Source: an uncultured Brachyspira sp. (GTDB taxonomy: Bacteria > Spirochaetota > Brachyspiria > Brachyspirales > Brachyspiraceae). Taken from it: a DNA stretch of 60,230 nt. Position numbers and translations under genes: made by a program. Below the pieces are notes generated by a model. The model saw nothing but the letters and a program-made list of their open reading frames with translations, did no database searches and was not told the DNA's origin. Positions within the stretch are counted from its first letter, which is position 1, and each line of letters begins with the position of its first letter. Shown here piece after piece: positions 35,750-44,181 of the stretch. The DNA lies in the NCBI RefSeq assembly GCF_934747485.1, contig NZ_CAKVGN010000007.1, positions 1 through 60,230 of the forward strand, read 5' to 3'.

Positions 35750-36936
35750 ACTTTATATTTTTTATCTGCTTCCTCTATTAACCTATTAAACTTTTCTTTG
35801 ATAAGAGCGGTTCTCTTTCTCTGCCACATCATATATATAGCAATACTATAACATATTAAAGATATTACCATCATAAATAAAAAAGCTATAAAATATGAGA
35901 AATTTGAAGCTAAATATCCAACTATAAAAGGTATAACCAAAGCAGCAACACCCGTTAAAGCTTCATTTACAGCCACATTAGCACTATCTCTCTCTTGGTC
36001 AGCCAATGCATAGTAAAGCCCAAAGAAATATCCAAATCCGCTCACAAAACCCAAAAATATAAATGATATAAAAAACACCCAAAAATTATTAGAAACTAAA
36101 AGCAAAGTCAAAGCAATAGGAGTAAGCAAGCCGACAACAGTAAACACTCTCTTTTTCTCTAATATTCTAAAATAGAATGCAGAAAAAAGTGCACCCAAAG
36201 ACATAACCCCAGATAATACCCCAACTAAAAATGTAGCCTTAGCATTAGAAAGACCAACCTCTTTTATTCCATAATCTAAAAACATAAATCTTAAAGTGTG
36301 AAGCACTAAAGCACCTACAAATATAATAAGCCAGCCTATATAAACTTTATATCTCGGTGCTCTCATAAACGGCTCTTCCCATTTACGTCTTTTAGGTTTG
36401 AAATGCAAATGCCTTGATAAATAAAATAATATAAACATCAAAACACTCATGACTATTACAATAAAAAATCCAATACTCGAATTAAAATTGTAAACAGCAC
36501 CTGTAACTATAGGTCCCACAGATAAGCCTAAAGTCCAAGAAAATATAAAAAGTCCGCCGCTTATTCTAATAGGCAAATCTTTTGATACACTGTCAAGCAA
36601 TGATTGAAAACATACAAAAAATATAGTAGTATTTGCACCATATAAAAAAGAATATAGAAGAGACAATTCATTATTTAAATATATTATACAAAGTATACTC
36701 AACACTGCCTGCATACAAGATTGAATATATAATAATTTTGGATATATCCTTTTTGGTATTTTAAACTTTGAAAAAGTGCTTGCTGAAAACATCATACCCA
36801 TACCGTAAAAAACGGCTAAAAGAGAAACAAAAAAAGCACTCGCTCCTGCCTCTGATGAATTAATAACTAAAACAGTAGAAAATATACTGGAACATAAATA
36901 AACTAAAAAAGGCATTGAATAAACCAATAATATCAT
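35746..36936 (-). CDS. Major facilitator superfamily transporter
   Basis: 396 aa with twelve hydrophobic segments and a basic central loop (HFKPKRRKWEEPFMRAPRYK). Motifs fit MFS (GVLSGVMSLGALFSAFYFRILEKKR resembles the repeated loop 8-9 motif). The substrate cannot be read from the sequence. The 3-prime end overlaps the BFD gene by four bases. Confidence 0.88.
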   Translation of the reverse strand: MILLVYSMPFLVYLCSSIFSTVLVINSSEAGASAFFVSLLAVFYGMGMMFSASTFSKFKIPKRIYPKLLYIQSCMQAVLSILCIIYLNNELSLLYSFLYGANTTIFFVCFQSLLDSVSKDLPIRISGGLFIFSWTLGLSVGPIVTGAVYNFNSSIGFFIVIVMSVLMFILFYLSRHLHFKPKRRKWEEPFMRAPRYKVYIGWLIIFVGALVLHTLRFMFLDYGIKEVGLSNAKATFLVGVLSGVMSLGALFSAFYFRILEKKRVFTVVGLLTPIALTLLLVSNNFWVFFISFIFLGFVSGFGYFFGLYYALADQERDSANVAVNEALTGVAALVIPFIVGYLASNFSYFIAFLFMMVISLICYSIAIYMMWQRKRTALIKEKFNRLIEEADKKYKV

Positions 36937-37173
36937 TTTATTATTACCTCAATAAAATCATATGAATAATAATAATATATTTTATTTTTAAAAAAGATAT
37001 AGCAAATTAATATTTTTATTTAATAATATGAAAATTTTTACAAATAATTTTAACTATATGAAATAATTAATGCCATTTTATAATAAATTAAAATAACATT
37101 ACTATAAAAAATATCTTGATTTTTAATAAATATTGTTTAATATTATTTAATACAAATTATTAAAAGGTATATT

Positions 37174-37848
37174 ATGAAATTTATTTTTTCAAGAACTATA
37201 ATAGGAATTTTAGTTTTGATTATTGGGGCATATATTTTGCTTCAATATGTGTTTCATATATATATACCAGCATTAGCATATGTACCTGTATTTACAATAA
37301 TAGTATCAATATTAATTATAGCATGGGGTATAGCAATAATACTTGGAAGAGGTTTTTATGCCTCAAAAACAATAATAGCTCTCACTATCATTGTTACAGG
37401 GCTTTATATTTTAATAAGATATGCTCTTAACATAAATATGCCTTTTATATTATACACTCCTATATTTAGAATGATTATAGGAATGATTATTATATTCATT
37501 GGAATATATATCATAGTAGGTGTTTATTATGTTGGAGATAAATTGCCTAAACAAAAAACAGAAGATTATAATATTAATTTTAAAAGCTCTACAATAGATT
37601 TATCAGACATACAAATCGACAGAAATAAAAATGTTAATGTTAATTGTGCATTTGCTGATACTGTTGTTTTAATTAATCAAAATATACAAATACATATAAA
37701 AGCTTCAAGTGCATTTGGAAGTATTTCTATACCTACTGGAGATAGTGTGAGTTTTGGGGAGATGAACTTTGTTATGGGTACTTCTGATAAAATACTTTAT
37801 TTGAATGTTAATGCTGCTTTTGCTCAGATTAGAGTATTATATATTTGA
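37174..37848 (+). CDS. LiaF-like membrane protein
   Basis: 224 aa. Seen: four hydrophobic helices in the first 125 residues arranged as two similar pairs (SRTIIGILVLIIGAYILLQY and ASKTIIALTIIVTGLYILIR). A C-terminal beta-helix-like domain follows (NINFKSSTIDLSDIQ, VNCAFADTVVLI, AFGSISIPTGDSV, NAAFAQIRVLYI) of the LiaF/DUF2154 type. Such proteins sense or signal cell-envelope stress with two-component systems, none of which is next door. AAAGG precedes the ATG. RsmD follows after 21 bases. Confidence 0.78.
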   Translation: MKFIFSRTIIGILVLIIGAYILLQYVFHIYIPALAYVPVFTIIVSILIIAWGIAIILGRGFYASKTIIALTIIVTGLYILIRYALNINMPFILYTPIFRMIIGMIIIFIGIYIIVGVYYVGDKLPKQKTEDYNINFKSSTIDLSDIQIDRNKNVNVNCAFADTVVLINQNIQIHIKASSAFGSISIPTGDSVSFGEMNFVMGTSDKILYLNVNAAFAQIRVLYI

Positions 37849-37869
37849 TTTTTTAATGAGGATAAAAAA

Positions 37870-38406
37870 TTGCATATAATATCTGGATACAAAAAAAATA
37901 AAAAAATCATTACACCAAAGAGAGATTTTAGACCTACTCAGGGAAAAGTGAGAGAGGCTTTATTTAATATAATAGATGCTAATGATAAAACTTTTTTAGA
38001 CCTTTGTGCTGGAAGCGGTGCTGTGGGCTTTGAGGCTTTAAGCAGGGGGGCTAAGTTTACTGCTTTTATAGAAATAGACAGAGAGGCTGTTAAAACCATA
38101 TTTACAAATGCAAAAAACATATTTGAAGAGAATCAATATAAAATAAAAAGAGTATCAGCTGACGACTATGTTAAAAGGACAAATGATACTTTTGATATAA
38201 TATTCTTTGACCCGCCTTATCATTCAAAAATTTATTATGAAGTATTTTTAAATATATTTGAAAGAAAATTATTAAATGATGATGGATATTTATTTGTGGA
38301 GATGGGTCTTGAATATTATAAAAGCTTTTTAGAGAAAGTAAAAGAACATAACTATGAAATAAAAACTTACGGCGAGAGTGTTTTAATAATTTTTAGAAAT
38401 ATATAA
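37870..38406 (+). CDS. rsmD: 16S rRNA (guanine-N2)-methyltransferase RsmD
   Basis: Methylates G966 of 16S rRNA. Seen: ISGYKKNKKI at the start, RPTQGKVREALFNI, SAM loop DLCAGSGAVGFEALSRGA, and catalytic FFDPPYHS. It has a TTG start with GAGGAT seven bases upstream, and no ATG fits. The length of 178 aa is standard. Probably in one transcript with the LiaF-like gene. Confidence 0.94.
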   Translation: MHIISGYKKNKKIITPKRDFRPTQGKVREALFNIIDANDKTFLDLCAGSGAVGFEALSRGAKFTAFIEIDREAVKTIFTNAKNIFEENQYKIKRVSADDYVKRTNDTFDIIFFDPPYHSKIYYEVFLNIFERKLLNDDGYLFVEMGLEYYKSFLEKVKEHNYEIKTYGESVLIIFRNI

Positions 38407-38422
38407 TTCAATTTTTTTAAGC

Positions 38423-38451
38423 TTTACAAATAAAATTATTTTGGTTATAAT
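38423..38451 (+). promoter_or_regulatory. Promoter giving a leaderless transcript for the DUF3810 gene
   Basis: TTTACA, a 17-base spacer and TATAAT ending at 38451. The ATG is at 38458, six bases on, the same geometry as at 8546-8581. No Shine-Dalgarno is present. Confidence 0.65.
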
Positions 38452-38457
38452 AAAAAA

Positions 38458-39549
38458 ATGAGAAACAAAATAACCTTTCTAATATGTATAATATTTATAG
38501 CTGTAGTATTAAAACTCCTCACTTTATCGCCAAAATTTATAGAAAATTTTTATTCAAGAAAAGCTTATAAAGTTATATCTGGAAGTATTGGAAGATTAAC
38601 ATCAAACTTTAGTTTTTCTATTGCTGAAATACTTTTATTTATTTTTATAATATTAATTGTTTTATTCTTTGTTTTCTCTATAAAAAAAATAATCTTTGGA
38701 CAAGAAAAGCTAAAATTAATATTTAACTTTTTATATGGGGTAGTATGCATTGCAATTATTATATATATAGTTTTTATGTCTGTATGGGGATTAAATTATT
38801 ATAGATTTCCTCTTATCAATAATTATCAAAAATACTTCTTTGAAAACAACAATATCACAGATGAAGAATCATATAACAAACTATATTCATTAGCAGAGCT
38901 ATTAATAAAAGATTTAAATGATTTGCAAACAAAAATGAAATATGAATCTTCAATCAATACAAATTATCAAGCTTTAAATAGAATGGTGGAAAGTGAATAT
39001 AATAAAGTCTTTGAAGAGTTTCCATATTTAGATATGTATTATTCAAGAACAAAGCCAATAAAAATATCAAAACTTTTTTTAAGACTTCAAATAACAGGAA
39101 TATATTCTCCATTTACTTCGGAAGCTAATGTTAATACTCTTATACCATACACTTCTATTCCATATACAATAGCTCATGAAATGGCACACAAAATAGGAAT
39201 CGCCTACGAAGATGAAGCTAATTTTATTGCATATTTAGCCTGCTCAAAACATAATGATTTGTTTATACAATATTCAGGAGCCTTTGAAGCACTTTTATAT
39301 GTGTTATCAGAACTTAACAGAGATGAAAATTATGCCATGCTTATTTCAAACCTCAATGAAAAAACAAAAGAAGAGATAAGATATAATTATGACTTTTGGA
39401 ATCAATACAGAGGACAGCTCTCTAATATAAGCCATAAAGTAAATGACACATATTTAAAAGCAAACAATCAAATACACGGCATAAAGAGTTATTCGAGAGT
39501 AGTAAAACTTTTAATCTATTACAATATGAGCAAAGGTTTTTTACAATGA
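38458..39549 (+). CDS. DUF3810 membrane protein with HExxH motif
   Basis: 363 aa. Seen: three hydrophobic helices in the first 115 residues, then a periplasmic or cytoplasmic domain. This domain carries NTLIPYTSIPYTIAHEMAHK (an HExxH zinc motif) and IAYEDEANFIAYLACS, whose Glu in ED-E could be the third ligand. The order matches the DUF3810 family, a probable membrane-bound metallopeptidase without known substrate. The transcript is probably leaderless. Confidence 0.85.
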   Translation: MRNKITFLICIIFIAVVLKLLTLSPKFIENFYSRKAYKVISGSIGRLTSNFSFSIAEILLFIFIILIVLFFVFSIKKIIFGQEKLKLIFNFLYGVVCIAIIIYIVFMSVWGLNYYRFPLINNYQKYFFENNNITDEESYNKLYSLAELLIKDLNDLQTKMKYESSINTNYQALNRMVESEYNKVFEEFPYLDMYYSRTKPIKISKLFLRLQITGIYSPFTSEANVNTLIPYTSIPYTIAHEMAHKIGIAYEDEANFIAYLACSKHNDLFIQYSGAFEALLYVLSELNRDENYAMLISNLNEKTKEEIRYNYDFWNQYRGQLSNISHKVNDTYLKANNQIHGIKSYSRVVKLLIYYNMSKGFLQ

Positions 39550-39603
39550 TAGGATACTATAACTAAAAAAGTTTATAAAAATTTATATTTTTTAATTTTA
39601 AAT

Positions 39604-39789
39604 ATTTGCAGGGCTTTGCCCTTAACGAAGTACACACCGTGCAGCACCCCACTTCTTTTATTGGTATAAAAGAAGCAAAAGAACTACATTTTAACTAAAA
39701 ATAATATTTTACATTTTTATATATATTTATAAAATATAAAATAAAAACTATTGCACTTTTTGCAACTTTTTGCGGCGGGAAAAAGTTGA
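39604..39789 (-). repeat. Composite intergenic element, copy 6
   Basis: On the minus strand, B (CAACTTTTTCCCGCCGC / AAAAAGTTGCAAAAAGTG) then A with CTTCTTTTAT / ATAAAAGAAG. A short insertion (GTGTGTACTTCGTTAA) comes before GGGC-AAA-GCCCTGCA. It is antisense to both flanking genes. Confidence 0.85.
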
Positions 39790-39910
39790 TAATATTTTAT
39801 AAAATATAAAAATTGTTTAATCATAATTTTTTATATATGTGAGGATATTGCTTCACAATTATTTTTTCTCCTTAAAAGTAAGTAATTTATCTCTGTAGTA
39901 TTCATACTGC

Positions 39911-39938
39911 TTTTACGCAACTCAATCTCAGCGTAAAA
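39911..39938. promoter_or_regulatory. Inverted repeat upstream of lrgAB
   Basis: TTTTACGC and GCGTAAAA form a perfect 8-base dyad with a 12-base centre, about 80 bases before the lrgA start. It may be an operator or an RNA hairpin; there is no T run, so a terminator is unlikely. Confidence 0.4.
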
Positions 39939-40018
39939 ATACTCTATTGAAAAACATTTTTTTAGGTATATAATTTATCCCAATAATTTTTTAAAATAAT
40001 TTATTGGATTCTACTAAA

Positions 40019-40384
40019 ATGAAATTGATTAAACAATTCTCTATAATATTTTTTATTTATTCAATATCATATATCTTAAGCAAATCTCTAAAACTTCCAA
40101 TACCGGGAAATGTAATAGGAATGCTAATTTTATTCTTACTCTTGGTTTTTGGAATTGTAAAAGAGAGCGATATTGATGAGGCTAGCGATATATTAATAAA
40201 AAATATGTCTCTATTATTTGTACCTGCCACTTTAGCTATAGTTGATGAATATAAATATATTAAAGATGAGATAATACCTTTTCTTATAATATGTATATTT
40301 TTTGTTATAGTGATAATGGCGGCAACCGGTTTATCTGCTCAGTTTTTTGAAAATATAGTTAATAAAAAAAGGAAAATAAAATGA
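40019..40384 (+). CDS. lrgA: CidA/LrgA holin-like protein
   Basis: Small membrane protein of the CidA/LrgA family, linked to control of murein hydrolases and to pyruvate or glycolate export with LrgB. Seen: four hydrophobic helices, with SKSLKLPIPGNVIGMLILF and NMSLLFVPATLAIVDEY as family marks. ATG 40019 is chosen over TTG 40004, because TTGGA at 40005-40009 can then serve as a weak ribosome site. It overlaps lrgB by four bases. Confidence 0.9.
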   Translation: MKLIKQFSIIFFIYSISYILSKSLKLPIPGNVIGMLILFLLLVFGIVKESDIDEASDILIKNMSLLFVPATLAIVDEYKYIKDEIIPFLIICIFFVIVIMAATGLSAQFFENIVNKKRKIK

Positions 40385-41088
40385 CAGCACTATTTCAAGA
40401 TAATCCACTAATATCAATAGTAATAACTTTAATAGCATACATCATAGCTTACTATATTTATAATAAAACAAAACTTCCAATATTAACACCATTAGTAACA
40501 ACTGTAATACTTGTAGGCTTTGCTATTTATTTTATGGGTGTGCCTTATAGTGTTTATAATGAAAGCGGCGGAAAATTTATTAATGCATTAATAGGACCTG
40601 CTACTGTTGTATTAGCACTTCCGATATATAGAAACCTTCCAATATTAAAAGCAAATTTATTAGTAATACTTTTAAGCATTGCTATAGGAAGTGCTATTGG
40701 AATAGTTGGAATATATATCACTGCAAAAATTATGGGTGTATCAGAAAATATACTTTTATCTCTCCTTCCAAAATCTATAACTACTGCAATAGCTGTTGAT
40801 GTGGCTGATAGTATTGGAGCTGTAAAATCTATCACTGTGCTTGCTGTTATAGTGTCCGGGGTTGTGGGGGCAATAATAGCTCCTATAGTTTGTAAGATAT
40901 TTAGAATAAAATCGCCTTTAGCTAAGGGTATTGCAATAGGCACTGCATCGCATGCTGTTGGCACTAGTAAGGCAATAGAGATGGGAGAGACTGAAGGAGC
41001 TATGTCTGGTCTTGCTATAGGTATAGCTGGGGCTTTAACGGTTGTATTGCTTCCTATACTATATAAATTGCTTGTTACTATATGGTAA
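40381..41088 (+). CDS. lrgB: LrgB-family membrane protein
   Basis: Partner of LrgA. Seen: 235 aa of hydrophobic helices with NALIGPATVVLALPIYRN, LPKSITTAIAVDVADSIG and IGTASHAVGTSKAIEMGE. These are conserved in the LrgB/CidB/PLGG group. The start overlaps lrgA (ATGA), so translation is coupled. Confidence 0.93.
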   Translation: MTALFQDNPLISIVITLIAYIIAYYIYNKTKLPILTPLVTTVILVGFAIYFMGVPYSVYNESGGKFINALIGPATVVLALPIYRNLPILKANLLVILLSIAIGSAIGIVGIYITAKIMGVSENILLSLLPKSITTAIAVDVADSIGAVKSITVLAVIVSGVVGAIIAPIVCKIFRIKSPLAKGIAIGTASHAVGTSKAIEMGETEGAMSGLAIGIAGALTVVLLPILYKLLVTIW

Positions 41089-41421
41089 AAATTTTTAATT
41101 TTGTTAAAAATATTTTTTAAGTTTTTTATTTGTGGTGGCTTTGCCCCCTGCGAAGCGTGCCCTTAGGGTACACGCCCCCATTTCTTTTGCTACCGAAGGA
41201 AGTGCCGGCGACTGAAAGGAGTACCTTTAGGTAAGGCGTGACACAAAGAAGAAAAAGGACTGAATTTTTATGATAAATTTTATAATTTAATCGTATATTA
41301 AAAGGCAATCCCCCGCACGACTAAAAAGTTATAATTAAAGCATAGCATTACCGTGCGGAAAGGTGGTACAGCTCGTACGCGGGAAAAAGTTGAATAAAAC
41401 AAGAACATAAATTAGTTATAA
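41089..41421. other. Intergenic, occupied by a composite element
   Basis: About 330 bases between convergent genes, almost all composite element copy 7. The open frame at 41126-41308 lies wholly inside the repeat and is rejected. Confidence 0.75.
41130..41397 (-). repeat. Composite intergenic element, copy 7 with GC-rich insert
   Basis: Longest copy. On the minus strand, B (CAACTTTTTCCCGCG) carries the same GC-rich insert as copy 2, including the 46-base piece bounded by CCGCACG and CGTGCGG (41312-41358). A follows with ACCCTAAGGG and GGGGGC-AAA-GCCACC. Confidence 0.85.
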
Positions 41422-42267
41422 TTAATTATTATTATACTTCGTATGCAAATAAAGCAAGTTTGAAAGAAGCATTGTTGTCGTTAAACTTCCAACGCCATTA
41501 GGCACAGGTGTTATAGCAGATGCAATATTAACTGCCTCGTCAAACTTTACATCTCCCTTAATAGAACCATCTTCAAGCACATTTATTCCTATATCTATAA
41601 CAACAGCATTCTCTTTTACATACTCAGCGTCAATAAACTCTGCCTTTCCAATAGACACACATAATATATCAGCATTCTTGCAAACACTTTTTAAATCTTT
41701 AGTTTTTGAATGAGCTATTGTAACAGTGGCAGATTTATTTAATAATGATAAAGCAAGCGGCTTTCCAACTATCTCACTCCTTCCAACAACCACAGCATTA
41801 GCACCCTCTATTTTTATGTTATAATGTTCAAGTATTGTCATAACGCTTCTTACAGTGCAAGGAATTAATTCATCATTAGAAGTTAAAATCCTGCCAAGAT
41901 TTAAATTGCTTATTGCATCAATATCTTTTTTTGTAGATATAGTCTCGTAAACAACCTCTCTTCTTATATGCTTAGGCAATGGCATTTGAAGCATTATACC
42001 GCTAATATCTTTCTCTTCGTTTAAGTATTCTATTAAAGTGATAAAATCTTTTTCTGTTGTGTTTGTGCCTAACTTATGAAGCTCGCCTATCATTCCAACA
42101 TTCCCTGCCATTTTCTTTGCATGAGTAAAATACAACTCTGTAGATTTATCATCATCAAAATAAACAAAATCTATTCGAGGTTTTTTAATTAAAAAAGCAA
42201 CTTTCTCTTTAATTTCTGCTCTTATGCTTTTTGATAATTCTCTTACATCAAGTATATTAGCCGGCAT
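41422..42267 (-). CDS. folD: Bifunctional methylene-THF dehydrogenase/cyclohydrolase FolD
   Basis: Interconverts methylene-, methenyl- and formyl-tetrahydrofolate with NADP. Seen: the LYFTHAKKMAGNVGM segment holding the catalytic Lys, GIMLQMPLPKHI, KDIDAISNLNLGR, PCTVRSVMTIL, and the NADP loop VVVGRSEIVGKPLA. VIDIGIN and TPVPNGVGSLTTTML follow. The first is looser than the usual YVRxKxKxAxExG. The length of 281 aa is normal. It lies last in a minus-strand series and is followed by a composite element in the sense direction. Confidence 0.94.
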   Translation of the reverse strand: MPANILDVRELSKSIRAEIKEKVAFLIKKPRIDFVYFDDDKSTELYFTHAKKMAGNVGMIGELHKLGTNTTEKDFITLIEYLNEEKDISGIMLQMPLPKHIRREVVYETISTKKDIDAISNLNLGRILTSNDELIPCTVRSVMTILEHYNIKIEGANAVVVGRSEIVGKPLALSLLNKSATVTIAHSKTKDLKSVCKNADILCVSIGKAEFIDAEYVKENAVVIDIGINVLEDGSIKGDVKFDEAVNIASAITPVPNGVGSLTTTMLLSNLLYLHTKYNNN

Positions 42268-42668
42268 ATTAATAATTTCCTTTTTAATGAAAATAATAAA
42301 TTTATTCTATATTTTTTATAGATAAAAAACAAGTGCATTAATAGTAAATAACTTTTATTAAAAAATTAGTTTTTATTTCTGTTATTTGAATAAATATATT
42401 TTAGTATCAATTTAGTATTACTTCTTACTTACAATTTATATTAATATAAAAAATATTTGCAGGGCTTTGCTCCGCACCCCAGTTCTTTTATTGGTATAAA
42501 AGAACCAAAAGAACTGCATTTGACTAATAAGTTATAATTAAAGCATAGCATTACCGTGCGGAAAGGTGGTACAGCTCGTACGCGGGAAAAAGTTGAATAA
42601 AATAAGAATATACATTATTTCTTTTAGAATGAAAGTATAAAGAAAATACTTATCTTTTTAATAAAAAA
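42268..42668. other. Intergenic with a composite element
   Basis: About 400 bases between perR-like and folD. It holds composite element copy 8 at 42455-42600; the rest is AT-rich with no recognisable gene. Confidence 0.7.
42455..42600 (-). repeat. Composite intergenic element, copy 8 (compact)
   Basis: On the minus strand, B with the GC-rich insert is joined almost directly to A (GTTCTTTTAT / ATAAAAGAAC; TGCGGAGC-AAA-GCCCTGCA). The insert has lost its CCGCACG end at the junction, so two copies may have recombined here. Confidence 0.8.
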
Positions 42669-43055
42669 TTATTCTGACTTGCAAGATTTGCAAACACCTA
42701 TAAATACAATGTCATGTTTATCTATTTCTACATTATATTTTTTAGAAACAGCATCGTCTAATTCTTTATTATAAGGCAAATTAATATCTATTAATTTTTT
42801 GCATTTATCACATTGAAAATGATAATGCTCACCTGTGATATGGTCAAACCTTACAGCATCATCTATTATAGAAATCTTTTGTATCTCATTATTTTCAGAA
42901 AGTAAATTAAGGTTTCTATAAACTGTGCCTAAACTAATAGAAGGAAAGTTTGGTTTAATATAATTATAAACCTCTTCTGATGTAGGGTGATTTTTTAATT
43001 CCCGTACAGCATTTAATATAACTTGCTTTTGTATTGTGTTTCTAGTGTTGTTCAT
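42669..43055 (-). CDS. Fur-family regulator, PerR-like
   Basis: Metal-dependent repressor of 128 aa. Seen: a winged-helix N-terminus (NHPTSEEVYNYIKPNFPSIS, LGTVYRNLNLLSE), the metal region HITGEHYHFQCDKC, and a structural zinc site of two C-x2-C pairs (CDKC and CKSC). Asp in FDHIT and the H-x-H set fit PerR better than Fur or Zur, but that is an inference. It has its own promoter with a palindrome just downstream, so autoregulation is likely. Confidence 0.85.
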   Translation of the reverse strand: MNNTRNTIQKQVILNAVRELKNHPTSEEVYNYIKPNFPSISLGTVYRNLNLLSENNEIQKISIIDDAVRFDHITGEHYHFQCDKCKKLIDINLPYNKELDDAVSKKYNVEIDKHDIVFIGVCKSCKSE

Positions 43056-43089
43056 ATTTTACAAACCTCTTATGAAGAAATTATTTATA

Positions 43090-43141
43090 ATTAATAATTA
43101 ATCTCATTTAGAATGATATACTAATTTTAACTGTTTGTCAA
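43090..43141 (-). promoter_or_regulatory. Promoter and candidate operator of the perR-like gene
   Basis: On the minus strand, TTGACA (43141-43136), a 17-base spacer and TATCAT (43118-43113). Just downstream lies the 13-base palindrome ATTAAT-A-ATTAAT (43090-43102). With neighbouring bases it resembles the PerR box TTATAATNATTATAA in part. Confidence 0.5.
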
Positions 43142-43150
43142 TAGATAATT

Positions 43151-44122
43151 TTATACATTTTTGTAAGCCAAAGAAAGTATATATAAAACAACATCTTCAA
43201 AAGGCATATTAATATTTTTTGCCATAGCTGGTATATCAGAAGTATTTGTCATGCCGCCTTGAGTATTTACTTCCATTAAGTTTATAAAACCATCTTCTGC
43301 AATTATAGCATCTATTCTGCAAAGCCCCTCACAGCCCAAAACATCATAAGCTTTTTTACAGTTTTCTATTAATTTATTTTCTATTTGTTTATCCAATTTA
43401 GCTGGTATCTCCATCTCTGTTTTTCCCGGAGTATATTTAGCATCATAATCATATATTTCATTTTTTGGATTGATTCCAAGTATTGGAAACACATATATAT
43501 CATCATTATTGCGTACAAGCCCAACAGTTACTTCTTTGCCTTTAATATACGGCTCTAAGAAATAATTATGAGTATCTTTTATGTCTTTAACAATATTTTC
43601 AAATTCTGTTTTAGTTTTAATTAAAGAAACTCCAACACTAGAACCGCTGGAAATGGGTTTTAATATTATAGGGAAATCAAAAGAAATATTATTATTTTTT
43701 ACAGCATCTTCAAGAAGCTGAAAATCAACAGTAGAAATATTTGAAGAAAGCCATATTCTTTTAGTATAAACTTTATTCATACAAAGAGAGCTAACCAAAG
43801 TATTTTCACCTGTGTATTTAATATTAAGACAATCCAAAAGACCTTGAATAGTACCATCTTCACCAAAAGTGCCATGCAATATATTATAACAATATTCAAC
43901 ATTTTCTTTTTTTAAAGTTTCCACTAATTCATAATGATCTTTTACATCTATTAATATAGTGCTGTCTTTTAATTCTTTATAAGAGGTTAAAGCCTCAAAA
44001 ACGTTCTTTCCGCTTCTAAGAGAAACTTCTCTCTCATCGCTAATGCCTCCGTGAAGTACGGCTATTTTTTTTCCTTCAAATTTTTTCAATGTTTCATTTT
44101 TTAATTCAGTAGTTAATAGCAT
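43151..44122 (-). CDS. ddl: D-alanine--D-alanine ligase
   Basis: Joins two D-alanines for peptidoglycan. Seen: VLHGGISDEREVSLRSG, ILHGTFGEDGTIQG, the ATP-grasp block PIILKPISSGSSVGVSL, LEPYIKGKEVTVG, CRIDAI, and the metal/substrate motif LMEVNTQGGMTNTSDIP. The last has Gly where most family members have Pro (NTxPGMT). The length of 323 aa is normal. AGGAAA precedes the ATG. It is probably read with the upstream alaS operon (59-base gap). Confidence 0.94.
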   Translation of the reverse strand: MLLTTELKNETLKKFEGKKIAVLHGGISDEREVSLRSGKNVFEALTSYKELKDSTILIDVKDHYELVETLKKENVEYCYNILHGTFGEDGTIQGLLDCLNIKYTGENTLVSSLCMNKVYTKRIWLSSNISTVDFQLLEDAVKNNNISFDFPIILKPISSGSSVGVSLIKTKTEFENIVKDIKDTHNYFLEPYIKGKEVTVGLVRNNDDIYVFPILGINPKNEIYDYDAKYTPGKTEMEIPAKLDKQIENKLIENCKKAYDVLGCEGLCRIDAIIAEDGFINLMEVNTQGGMTNTSDIPAMAKNINMPFEDVVLYILSLAYKNV

Positions 44123-44181
44123 ATTTAATTTCCTAAAATGTTAATAGAAGTTCTTGATAATAAAAAATCTATATATAATAT

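Larger units (their letters stand above)
39550..40003. other. Intergenic with a composite element and an inverted repeat
   Basis: About 450 bases. Composite element copy 6 is at 39604-39789, and a perfect 8-base inverted repeat is at 39911-39938 upstream of lrgA. No gene seen. Confidence 0.7.

Noticed and set aside
41126..41308. 60-residue minus-strand frame
   Set aside because: Falls entirely in a repeat element copy; the other copies do not keep the frame open.
1312..42600. Composite elements as plain rho-independent terminators
   Set aside because: Several copies lie between divergent genes or antisense to both neighbours, and the B hairpin lacks a following T run, so termination alone does not explain them.
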